Below the pieces are notes generated by a model. It was not told the DNA's origin. It saw only the letters and a program-made list of their open reading frames with translations, and ran no database searches. This document shows, piece after piece, positions 6,662-13,008 of a stretch of DNA of 33,968 nucleotides. Source of the stretch: a virus; the IMG/VR virus record IMGVR_UViG_3300006802_000280, positions 1-33,968 of that record; one strand, given 5' to 3'. The position numbers were made by a program, and so were the translations under genes. Each line of letters begins with the position of its first letter. Position 1 is the first letter of the stretch.

Positions 6662-6671
6662 AACACTCATC

Positions 6672-7826
6672 ATGTCTCACCGAAACAAAACCGCATCCTT
6701 ACGACACTACCCTAAACCGGGACAGAAACCGTGGCTTCTGGAAATCCCCGAATCGTATATTGGAAAGCGAATACGACAGCGATTCAGCACCGAAGCCGAG
6801 GGCAAAACCGCCCTAGAATACCATACCGCCCGCGCACGTAAGGGGGCCAAGCTCCCGATCTCCACCCCCGAAGCCCTGCTCCTTGCCCGCTACCGTGGCC
6901 GGCTCTCCCTCACCGAGATGGGCCGGGCCTTGGACGGTGCGCTGGCCACCAAGGAGAAGTTGATCACCCCCCTCCGCAAGGTGGCCTACCTCTACCTAGA
7001 CCACGTGGATCGCCGACACCGGGCCGGATCCGTGTCCGACCTCCATGCCCGTGACGTTGAGCGGATCATCCCCATCATCATGGACCACGATGTCGGCGAC
7101 ACTCCGCTGGACAAGCTGGCCAAGTCCGACATCCAGAAATGGATCGACAGCCTCCCCCTTGGTGAGAAGTCCAAGCGCAACTACCTCGCCCACTTCCGCA
7201 CCATCCTCACCTACGCCGTGGCCGAGGGCTACCTGTCTGTCCCGCCGGCCACCGACGTCATCATCCCACCCGAACCCCGCACCATCCCGATCATCACCCC
7301 CGACGAGATGCGCTTCCTGCTGGCTGCCGCCAAGCGACTGCGCTGCCATCCCACCTACTGGTGGTTGATCTTCGGTGGCTTCGCCGGCCTCCGCACCTCC
7401 GAGATCGAGCGACTGGACTGGTCCGACATCCGCCCCGAACACGACGGCGAGCTCTATGTCCGGCCCGGCAAGACCAAGAACTCCGAGCGGTGGGTTGCCT
7501 TCACCGACCCCCTCCACTCCATCGACTGGCACCTCATGCCCAAGTCCGGCAACGTCCTGATGGACACGCCGAAGCGGAAGCGGCAGGACTTGGTGGCCAA
7601 GGTCTACGCACTGGCCAAGACCTCTGTCCCGACCAACGCCCTGCGCCACAGCTTCGCCAGCTACCACCTGTGCTGGCACAAAGAGCCGTCCATCACCGCT
7701 GTTCAGCTTGGCCACCACTCCCCGACCCAAACCTTCGCCGCCTACCGCCGTGCCGTCACGTGGAAGGACAGCAAGGAATGGTTTCGCCTCGTCCCACCCA
7801 TGCTCCCATTCCCCCGATTCAAATGA
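6672..7826 (+). CDS. int: Tyrosine recombinase (integrase)
   Basis: The protein has 384 residues. Its catalytic domain keeps the first Arg in GLRTSEIERLDW (R241), a Lys in GKTKNS, the second Arg in NALRHSFASYH (R325), a His in LGHHSPTQ (H348) and the nucleophile in FAAYRRAV (Y358). The usual His of the HxxR box is Asn (N322), a change I know from integrases of the PVC bacterial group and their phages. The N-terminal half contains an arm-binding/core-binding portion. It would catalyse phage integration and, with the excisionase-like neighbour, excision. The start ATG has no ribosome site but sits just below a good promoter. The repeat-rich segment upstream fits its binding sites. Confidence 0.9.
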   Translation: MSHRNKTASLRHYPKPGQKPWLLEIPESYIGKRIRQRFSTEAEGKTALEYHTARARKGAKLPISTPEALLLARYRGRLSLTEMGRALDGALATKEKLITPLRKVAYLYLDHVDRRHRAGSVSDLHARDVERIIPIIMDHDVGDTPLDKLAKSDIQKWIDSLPLGEKSKRNYLAHFRTILTYAVAEGYLSVPPATDVIIPPEPRTIPIITPDEMRFLLAAAKRLRCHPTYWWLIFGGFAGLRTSEIERLDWSDIRPEHDGELYVRPGKTKNSERWVAFTDPLHSIDWHLMPKSGNVLMDTPKRKRQDLVAKVYALAKTSVPTNALRHSFASYHLCWHKEPSITAVQLGHHSPTQTFAAYRRAVTWKDSKEWFRLVPPMLPFPRFK

Positions 7827-7856
7827 CGAGAACGACGACTAATATTACGACAAGTA

Positions 7857-7885
7857 TTGACAACACCGAACAAACAAGACATAGT
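7857..7885 (+). promoter_or_regulatory. Promoter of the HTH gene, apparently leaderless
   Basis: TTGACA (7857-7862), a 17-base spacer, then CATAGT (7880-7885, four of six to consensus). The start point would fall at about 7891-7893, at the ATG itself (7892), and no ribosome site precedes it. It resembles the integrase promoter in both boxes. Confidence 0.55.
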
Positions 7886-7891
7886 CCCCTT

Positions 7892-8089
7892 ATGGAAAAT
7901 CTCCTGACAATCACACAAGCCGCGAAGCTGCTGACGATCCACCCCCGAACGCTGGATCGGTTCGCCCGCCGTGGCTCCATCCCATCCTACATGGTGGGCC
8001 GCCGCTTTCGCTTCAAGGAATCCGACCTCGAAAATTGGTTGGAGGAACAGAGGGTCACCCCGCAACCGACCACCACCGAAGCTGAATAA
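7892..8089 (+). CDS. Excisionase-family helix-turn-helix protein
   Basis: The gene encodes 65 residues. The protein is a MerR/excisionase-type (HTH_17-like) domain: LLTITQAAKLLTIHPRTLDR is the helix-turn-helix, followed by ARRGSIPSYMVGRRFRFKES, the wing with the typical 'G.IP...VGRR.RF' pattern, and an acidic end. Proteins of this family act as recombination directionality factors or small repressors. Placed directly after int and with its own promoter, an Xis role is likely but a regulator of the early operon is possible. The ATG was chosen because the upstream in-frame region is the int gene's tail and a promoter lies in the gap. Confidence 0.8.
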   Translation: MENLLTITQAAKLLTIHPRTLDRFARRGSIPSYMVGRRFRFKESDLENWLEEQRVTPQPTTTEAE

Positions 8090-8090
8090 C

Positions 8091-8675
8091 ATGGGCACCT
8101 TCCGCACAGGACCGGACATGCTCTCCGAGCACGAGGACCTCATCCACACCGACGCATTCAACGTCGAGGTGGCTATCGACCCCGGAGCCAACGGAGGGTT
8201 TGCCGTGTCCTTTGAGGGTGAGCTGCCCTACACCTACCGGATGCCCCGCACCGAGGGGGACATCCATGATCGGATCAAGGACATCACCAAGGCATCGGTC
8301 ATGGTGGGGGCCCGGTATCGCTACGCCTACGTGGAGGAAGTGGGCGGCTTTGTCGGTGTCCACCAGCCGGGCTCGGCCATGTTCAAGTTCGGTCGCAACT
8401 ACGGGTTCCTGCTGGGAGCCCTGCAATCTCTCGGCTGGCATGTCCAGCTGATCAAGCCCCAAGCATGGCAACGCGCCCTTCGCCTGCCATACAAGCGGGG
8501 CAACTCCAACACGGAGTGGAAGAACAAGTTGAAGGCAGAGGCACAACGGAGATTCCCGAGCCTCAAGGTCACCCTTCAAACAGCGGACGCGCTCTTGCTG
8601 CTCGATGCAGCCCGGCTGATCGCGTCCCACCCCAACACCAAAGAGAAAGGAAAGACAGATGGCAAAGACACGTGA
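8091..8675 (+). CDS. RuvC-like Holliday junction resolvase
   Basis: The protein has 194 residues with an RNase H-like fold. Motif one is VAIDPGANGGFAVS (D30), motif two AYVEEVGG (E82/E83), and the C-terminal acidic residues lie in TADALLLLDAARL (D166, D172). This set matches phage RuvC-like resolvases, which cut branched DNA during recombination and packaging. A helical region with LLGALQSLGWHVQLIKPQAW links motifs two and three, as in the family. The start follows the HTH stop by one base, with no clear ribosome site; a later Met (residue 10) is possible. The gene overlaps the next by 17 bases. Confidence 0.8.
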   Translation: MGTFRTGPDMLSEHEDLIHTDAFNVEVAIDPGANGGFAVSFEGELPYTYRMPRTEGDIHDRIKDITKASVMVGARYRYAYVEEVGGFVGVHQPGSAMFKFGRNYGFLLGALQSLGWHVQLIKPQAWQRALRLPYKRGNSNTEWKNKLKAEAQRRFPSLKVTLQTADALLLLDAARLIASHPNTKEKGKTDGKDT

Positions 8676-9078
8676 AGGCGGGTCCTCCATGGCCCATGAC
8701 ATGTTCCCCGAGGGCTCACCCCTCCGCAACTTCAACAAGCGTTCGTGCATCCTTGCATTCCACCACGGGATCAAGACGGTTGGCGACCTCGACAGCTGGC
8801 TGTCCAGCCACAAGACGGCGGTCGCTGCCGCCAAGGCGATCAAGAAGCACGAGCTGACCGGCGATCAATCCGTCAAGGAACTGTTCGCTGCGTCCACCCT
8901 GCCGTGGTCGATCTCCGACGTCCGCATCGGACAGCAGGCTCCGTTCAGCCGGCGCGTTGCCGAGCTGGAGGAATCGCTGGCCGACGCGCTGGAACAGTTG
9001 GACGACCTGCGCCTCCGTCACGACGCGCTGCTCGCCCGAGTCAATGAACACCTCGACGGTCATCGCCATGAGTGTTGA
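8659..9078 (+). CDS. Hypothetical protein with C-terminal coiled coil
   Basis: The protein has 139 residues, with a good ribosome site (GAAAGGAAAGACAG before ATG). The first part has FNKRSCILAFHHGIKTVGDL, which looks like a small helical DNA-binding or helix-hairpin-helix-like segment ('hhhhGIkTVgDL'). The end, from about residue 98, is a predicted coiled coil (RRVAELEESLADALEQLDDL). A helix of 'GIKTVGDLD' type is seen in RNA polymerase alpha C-terminal domains, but I cannot claim that relation. It lies between resolvase and helicase genes, overlapping both. Confidence 0.65.
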   Translation: MAKTREGGSSMAHDMFPEGSPLRNFNKRSCILAFHHGIKTVGDLDSWLSSHKTAVAAAKAIKKHELTGDQSVKELFAASTLPWSISDVRIGQQAPFSRRVAELEESLADALEQLDDLRLRHDALLARVNEHLDGHRHEC

Positions 9079-10336
9079 TCTCTACGATCACCAGATCGAA
9101 AACGCCGTAACCCTTGCTCGGTCCATTGCCGAGAAGGGGGCGGCGTTGGATACCAGTGACACCGGCACCGGCAAGAGCTACACCGCTCTGTCGGTTGCCG
9201 AGATTCGCCACAAGAAACCCTTCGTCTTCTGCCCCAAGTCCGTGGGCCCCAGCTGGGAAACCAAGTTCTGTAAGTTCGGGATGCTGCCCGAAGACACGTG
9301 GTGGATCAACTACGAGAAGGCCCGCAAGGACGACTGGCTGGACAAGGCCGGGCTCGACCCCAAGGAGTGGCTGTTGATCTTCGACGAGTGCCACCGCGTG
9401 AAGGGCAAGGACACGTTGCAGGCCCGGCTCGTGAAGCAGGCCAAGGAGATGGGATACGAGATGCTGTTCCTGTCCGCCACCCCTGCGGCCACGCCGTTGG
9501 AGACCCGCGCCCTGTTCTATGCCCACGGCATCACGGGCTGGGGGAACTGGTGGTCGCTGCTCCCCAACTTCGGATGCCGGAAACAGACTTGGATTCCCGG
9601 CTCCCCGTGGGGTTGGAAGCCGAAGGACGACCTCGAAGCTGACGAACACATGAAGAATGTCCGGGCCCTGTTCGGGCAGTCCATGGTCCACACCCCGTGG
9701 CGGGACGTCGACGGGTTCCCCGAGTATGCGCTGGCTCCGGAGATCGTGCGCTTGTCCGGGCCCAACAGGAAGAAGCTGGACGATGCCCGCATGGAGCTCG
9801 ACCCGTGCAATCCCGGCAGCCACACCGTTGAGCGGGTGCTGATCGAGGACGTTCGTGTGGCGACCATGGTGGAGCTGACGCTCGACTTGGTGGAGCAGGG
9901 GCACACGGTCATCTCGTTTTTCAACTTCCGCCAGCCGCTATCCAACTACTGGAACAAGTTGCGGGACAACCCGAAGATTCGGCGATTGTTGTGCACGCTG
10001 GAAGGCAGCACACCGTTGGAGATACGCGCCGCCATCGTGGACCGTGTCCAAAAGGACACGTGCCGCGTGCTTGCGTGCCAGTCCCAGTGCGCCGCCGAAG
10101 GCATCGACCTCCATGATGTCACCGGCAAGCATCCACGGGTCAGTTTGATTTCCCTCCCATATTCTGCCACGATCTACCGGCAGATTTTGGGGAGGACTCA
10201 CCGGGCCGAAGGTCGCTCTCGTGCCGTGTTCAAACCCGTCGTGGTTTCGGACACGGTGGAGCAGTCGCGCATCCTTCCGGCGATCACCCGCAAGATGGAC
10301 AACCTGTCCACCCTCCTCGACACCGAACTATACTAA
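9068..10336 (+). CDS. Superfamily 2 (SNF2-like) DNA helicase
   Basis: I start at ATG 9068, which overlaps the previous gene by 11 bases and gives 422 residues. Motifs appear in order: an 'LYDHQ' Q-motif-like start, Walker A GTGKS (33-37), DECH box in IFDECHRVKG (106-109), SAT in FLSATPA (136-138) and motif VI QILGRTHRAEGRS (near 372-384). This is an SF2 DNA-dependent ATPase of the SNF2-like type common in phage replication modules, probably unwinding or remodelling DNA at forks or during recombination. The protein is short and lacks obvious accessory domains. Neighbouring nuclease, polymerase and primase genes support a replication role. Confidence 0.85.
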   Translation: MSVDLYDHQIENAVTLARSIAEKGAALDTSDTGTGKSYTALSVAEIRHKKPFVFCPKSVGPSWETKFCKFGMLPEDTWWINYEKARKDDWLDKAGLDPKEWLLIFDECHRVKGKDTLQARLVKQAKEMGYEMLFLSATPAATPLETRALFYAHGITGWGNWWSLLPNFGCRKQTWIPGSPWGWKPKDDLEADEHMKNVRALFGQSMVHTPWRDVDGFPEYALAPEIVRLSGPNRKKLDDARMELDPCNPGSHTVERVLIEDVRVATMVELTLDLVEQGHTVISFFNFRQPLSNYWNKLRDNPKIRRLLCTLEGSTPLEIRAAIVDRVQKDTCRVLACQSQCAAEGIDLHDVTGKHPRVSLISLPYSATIYRQILGRTHRAEGRSRAVFKPVVVSDTVEQSRILPAITRKMDNLSTLLDTELY

Positions 10337-10337
10337 T

Positions 10338-10667
10338 ATGGACCAACGACTCCAGATAAACCAACTGCAACAGCAGGTCGCCACGTTGTCGACCCAGCTG
10401 ACGAACTGCCAGAACAGCCTCCGCGCTGCGTTGGCTACGAACCATCTCGTGAACCTGTGTGCCGGTGGGGCTGGCGTCGCCACCCTCACCCCGGCCAAGG
10501 TTGTCGAACGGGCCTACGCTGTCCGGGACGCCCTGTCCGCCCGCATGGCTGCTGATGCCGAGGCCGCCGCGCAAGAGGAAGCGAAGGCTGCCGAGGAAAA
10601 GGCCGCCGCTGCCAAGGCCAAAGCCGTCCAAGCGAAGGCGAAGGCGCAGAAGAAAGGACGACGCTAA
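10338..10667 (+). CDS. Small coiled-coil protein, Ala/Lys-rich
   Basis: The ATG lies just after the helicase stop and gives 109 residues. Residues 4-30 form a heptad-like helix (LQINQLQQQVATLSTQL). The last ~40 residues are a highly charged Ala/Glu/Lys segment ending in KAQKKGRR, which should be helical and may bind nucleic acid. I do not recognise a family. Coding bias agrees with neighbours and the gene is tightly packed between two clear replication genes, so I accept it. The low-complexity tail means similarity searches could mislead. Confidence 0.6.
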   Translation: MDQRLQINQLQQQVATLSTQLTNCQNSLRAALATNHLVNLCAGGAGVATLTPAKVVERAYAVRDALSARMAADAEAAAQEEAKAAEEKAAAAKAKAVQAKAKAQKKGRR

Positions 10668-10668
10668 G

Positions 10669-11724
10669 ATGCCCGACGTCCACCACGAACACGGACCGAG
10701 CTCGCTGAACTACAAGCGGGTGTGCCCGGCATGGCGCAACCGCGAGGGTTCATCGGAGTATGCCGACGAGGGCGAGCTCATGCACAAAGCAATGGAGACC
10801 GGCTACGACGAGGCTCTCGATCACGAGCAACTGCAGATGGTCGACAAGTGCCGCAGCTGGATCAATACCATGATCGCGTCCGGCCATGCCGACGATCAGC
10901 AGAACGAGGTGAAGCTGACCATCAAGGCCGGCGTCCACGAAATCTTCGGGACCACTGACCTGCTCGTGATTCAGGATGACTGGACACGGGGCACGATGGT
11001 GGACTTCAAGTTCGGCCGACTGGCTGTTCCCGAGGCCGAGGAAAACATGCAGGCTCTTGCCTACGCCATCGGCATCTTCCAGTTGTATCCGAAGTTGGAC
11101 AAGCTGGACGTCGTGTTCCTCCTGCCCCGACGGGACGAGGTCACTCGTTGCTCGCTGACACGGGACCGCCTCGCCGATTACGAAAACGTCATCGCCGAGA
11201 TTCTGGATCGTGTCCACGCCACTGAGCCGGAACAGGTTCCCTTCAAGGGCTGCGAATACTGCAAGCACCAAGGGTCCTGCCCAGCGTTGGCCGGACACAT
11301 CTCAGCCTTGGCCCACAAGGCACCCGAGGGTTTGACCCTGCCGGAAAACATGGACGTCAGCACCATGACCCCCGAGGAAATCGACGAGTTCGCCCTGCCA
11401 ATGGCACGGCTCGCCGAGGCTTGGGCCAAGTCAGTGAAGGCGCGGGCCATGGAGATGATGAAGGACGGCACCGAGTTGGCGCACCACGAGATCGCCTATC
11501 GCGCCAAGCCGCAGAAGCTGGGCGGTCCGATTACGGACTGCTACGCCCTGTGCAACCGGCTCGGCATCTCGCTCACCGACTTCCTTGAGTCGTGCAGCCT
11601 GTCCATGTCGCAGCTCCGCTCCAAGGGGAAGCGGGCGAAGATCGCAAATTTCGAGGGAGAGCTCATCGCTGGTGGGTTCCTCTCGGACAACAAAGAGAAA
11701 TACGAAACCCTCAAACGAAAGTAG
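10669..11724 (+). CDS. PD-(D/E)XK nuclease, Cas4/RecB-like with Fe-S cysteines
   Basis: The protein has 351 residues, of the phage DUF2800/Cas4-like class. An early Cys sits in YKRVCPAW (C19). An active-site His lies in EGELMHKAMETG, an Asp in IFGTTDLLVI and the D-x-K signature in MVDFKFGRL, followed by QALAYAIGIF (QxxxY-type motif). A trio CEYCKHQGSC (C195, C198, C204) with C19 forms the likely 4Fe-4S cluster. Such enzymes trim single- or double-stranded DNA ends, usually 5' to 3', and pair with a recombinase or ssDNA-binding protein, here the next gene. The C-terminal third is helical and of unknown role. Confidence 0.8.
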   Translation: MPDVHHEHGPSSLNYKRVCPAWRNREGSSEYADEGELMHKAMETGYDEALDHEQLQMVDKCRSWINTMIASGHADDQQNEVKLTIKAGVHEIFGTTDLLVIQDDWTRGTMVDFKFGRLAVPEAEENMQALAYAIGIFQLYPKLDKLDVVFLLPRRDEVTRCSLTRDRLADYENVIAEILDRVHATEPEQVPFKGCEYCKHQGSCPALAGHISALAHKAPEGLTLPENMDVSTMTPEEIDEFALPMARLAEAWAKSVKARAMEMMKDGTELAHHEIAYRAKPQKLGGPITDCYALCNRLGISLTDFLESCSLSMSQLRSKGKRAKIANFEGELIAGGFLSDNKEKYETLKRK

Positions 11725-11733
11725 AAAGCACCT

Positions 11734-12495
11734 ATGCCAACAAACAACGAAGCAAACACTCAAAGCACGGCCCCCGTTGAGGCGGCCCCGCAGTCGGAAG
11801 ACAAAGCCCTCGCCACCACCGTTGCCACGGACGTCGCCCATCCCATTGGACAGATGTTCGACGACATCGATGGCGAGATCGACAAGGACGACATCATCAT
11901 CCCCCGCTTGGCTTTGTGCCAGAAGGGGAGCAACCTGCAAGACGACTTCCCGGTCGGCTCGTGGGTGATGAACAAGACGAACCAGATCGCCGAGCTCGGT
12001 GACGAGGTTCCTTTCACGCCCATCGCAGCGTCGAAGTATTATCAGGAGAACACGGAATACGAGGCGGGCGGTGCGATGCCCCGTCGATTCCGGACAGCCG
12101 CCGAAGCGCAGGACGCTGGCCTGCGCCTCGACTTCGACGACGAGACCGGCGAGAAGCCCGAGGTCCAGAAGTGCTTGGACCTGACGATCCTGATCCGCTG
12201 GACAGGGAAGGACGGCGCGTCCATGCCGCCCGAGTTCAACCTGAACTTTGATGGCGAATACTACGCCATGGTCATGTATTCCATGTCCAGCTGGTCGTCC
12301 TACCAGAACGCGGCTCGTTGGATTCTGTCGGCCCGGCAGATGCACATGCCGACCCTGAACCACCGTGAGTGGACGATCCATTCGGAGAAGTCCCAGCTCA
12401 AGAACGGCAACACCTTCTTCATCCCCCGCGTCAAGCAGGGGCAGGAGAACACCGCAGACTTCAAGGCGTGGGCCAACGGCCTCGTCGGGAAGTAA
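11734..12495 (+). CDS. Putative ssDNA-binding/recombination protein of the nuclease operon
   Basis: The protein has 253 residues and no enzyme motifs. The N-terminal ~40 residues are low-complexity. Then follow DIIIPRLALCQKGSN, a 'PVGSWV' turn and a beta-rich middle (EVPFTPIAASKYYQ...), an aromatic-rich stretch around YYAMVMYSMSSW, and an end that fits a basic DNA-contact surface. The phage pattern 'D...PRL.L.Q...' followed by a 'hGD.hn' turn is common beside DUF2800-type nuclease and polymerase genes, where it is thought to bind ssDNA. I infer that role from context. It ends 113 bases before the next gene, with a structured RNA in the gap. Confidence 0.6.
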   Translation: MPTNNEANTQSTAPVEAAPQSEDKALATTVATDVAHPIGQMFDDIDGEIDKDDIIIPRLALCQKGSNLQDDFPVGSWVMNKTNQIAELGDEVPFTPIAASKYYQENTEYEAGGAMPRRFRTAAEAQDAGLRLDFDDETGEKPEVQKCLDLTILIRWTGKDGASMPPEFNLNFDGEYYAMVMYSMSSWSSYQNAARWILSARQMHMPTLNHREWTIHSEKSQLKNGNTFFIPRVKQGQENTADFKAWANGLVGK

Positions 12496-12503
12496 CCCTT
12501 CAC

Positions 12504-12576
12504 GGGGCTGGCGGACGGACGAGGCTTAGGCCCGGTAAACAATCCGGGGTGGGTAGCGAGCGGTCCAGTCAGCCCC
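12504..12576 (+). ncRNA. Compact structured RNA element upstream of the DUF1599 gene
   Basis: A perfect 7-bp helix GGGGCTG (12504-12510) / CAGCCCC (12570-12576) closes a 73-base fold. Inside are GGAC (12513-12516) / GTCC (12563-12566) and the hairpin CCCGG-TAAACAAT-CCGGG (12531-12548). Unpaired stretches have riboswitch-like length. The acceptor-like closing stem is tRNA-sized, but there is no T-arm. There is no T run, so it is not a simple terminator. It ends 32 bases before the start codon. It may be a cis-regulatory element (aptamer or attenuator). Confidence 0.4.
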
Positions 12577-12608
12577 TTCATCTTTACCATTAGTAGAAAG
12601 GAAATCTC

Positions 12609-13007
12609 ATGGAACAACTGGAATTGAATCTGAACTTCAGCCGCAGCGCAAAGGTTAGCCGCAAGGCGCGTTACCTCAACGACACGGACAGGCTCTTTCA
12701 GGACATGCTCGCCCTGATCGAGAAGAAGAACAACGATTACTCCGGAGGCAAGGGCGTGGACGATCCGTTCGCCAACTTCCGAGGCGCGTCCGATTTCGGC
12801 GTCGACCCGCTGGTCGGGTTGGCTATCCGGATGGGCGACAAGTTCAAGCGCATCCAAGCCTTCTGCCGGGACGGCAAGCTAGATGTCACCAACGAGGGCG
12901 CAGTCGATGCCTTCAAGGACCTGATCGGTTACTCCGCGATTGGTATCGGGATGCTCAAGGAGCGGGAGCAGATCGGTCAGGCGGTAGAGCTGTCCGACGA
13001 GGCGTGA
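12609..13007 (+). CDS. MazG-like/DUF1599 nucleotide pyrophosphohydrolase-like protein
   Basis: The protein has 132 residues, with GAAAGGAAATC before the ATG. The segment LIEKKNNDYSGGKGVDDPF followed by NFRGASDFGVDPLVGLAIRM and then GDKFKRIQAF and a last helix with DAFKDLIGYSAIG matches the 'nucleotide modification associated domain 1' (DUF1599) of phages, an all-alpha MazG-like NTP pyrophosphatase fold. Acidic residues E/K/D in these helices would bind Mg2+ in the family. Such enzymes may clear or supply nucleotides, such as dATP/dGTP, during phage DNA synthesis; the DNA polymerase gene follows immediately. Which nucleotide is used is unknown. Confidence 0.75.
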   Translation: MEQLELNLNFSRSAKVSRKARYLNDTDRLFQDMLALIEKKNNDYSGGKGVDDPFANFRGASDFGVDPLVGLAIRMGDKFKRIQAFCRDGKLDVTNEGAVDAFKDLIGYSAIGIGMLKEREQIGQAVELSDEA

Positions 13008-13008
13008 C

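Larger units (their letters stand above)
6277..6671. other. Gene-free segment upstream of integrase (possible attP/control region)
   Basis: No convincing gene on either strand: the apparent minus-strand frame over it is just the AG repeat and has low-complexity translation. The segment holds six GGTCCAC copies, an AG microsatellite, a run of nine C at 6580-6588, a 12-bp palindrome GGACCATGGTCC (6512-6523), two TATAAT boxes without a -35 (6482-6487 and 6498-6503), a small hairpin CCTGT/ACAGG (6328-6341) and the integrase promoter. It is locally AT-rich compared with its surroundings. Position next to int fits an attachment-site region, but I cannot identify the crossover core. Confidence 0.45.

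Noticed and set aside
6277-6671. CRISPR array
   Set aside because: The 7-base motifs are too short and unevenly spaced, and no repeat-spacer pattern exists anywhere in the window.
6386-6673. Minus-strand gene over the AG repeat
   Set aside because: Its translation is mostly Ser-Leu repeats from the microsatellite and has no ribosome site or known pattern.
12504-12576. tRNA
   Set aside because: It has tRNA length and a 7-bp closing stem, but no T-arm (no GTTCRA loop), D-arm or anticodon arm of the right form.
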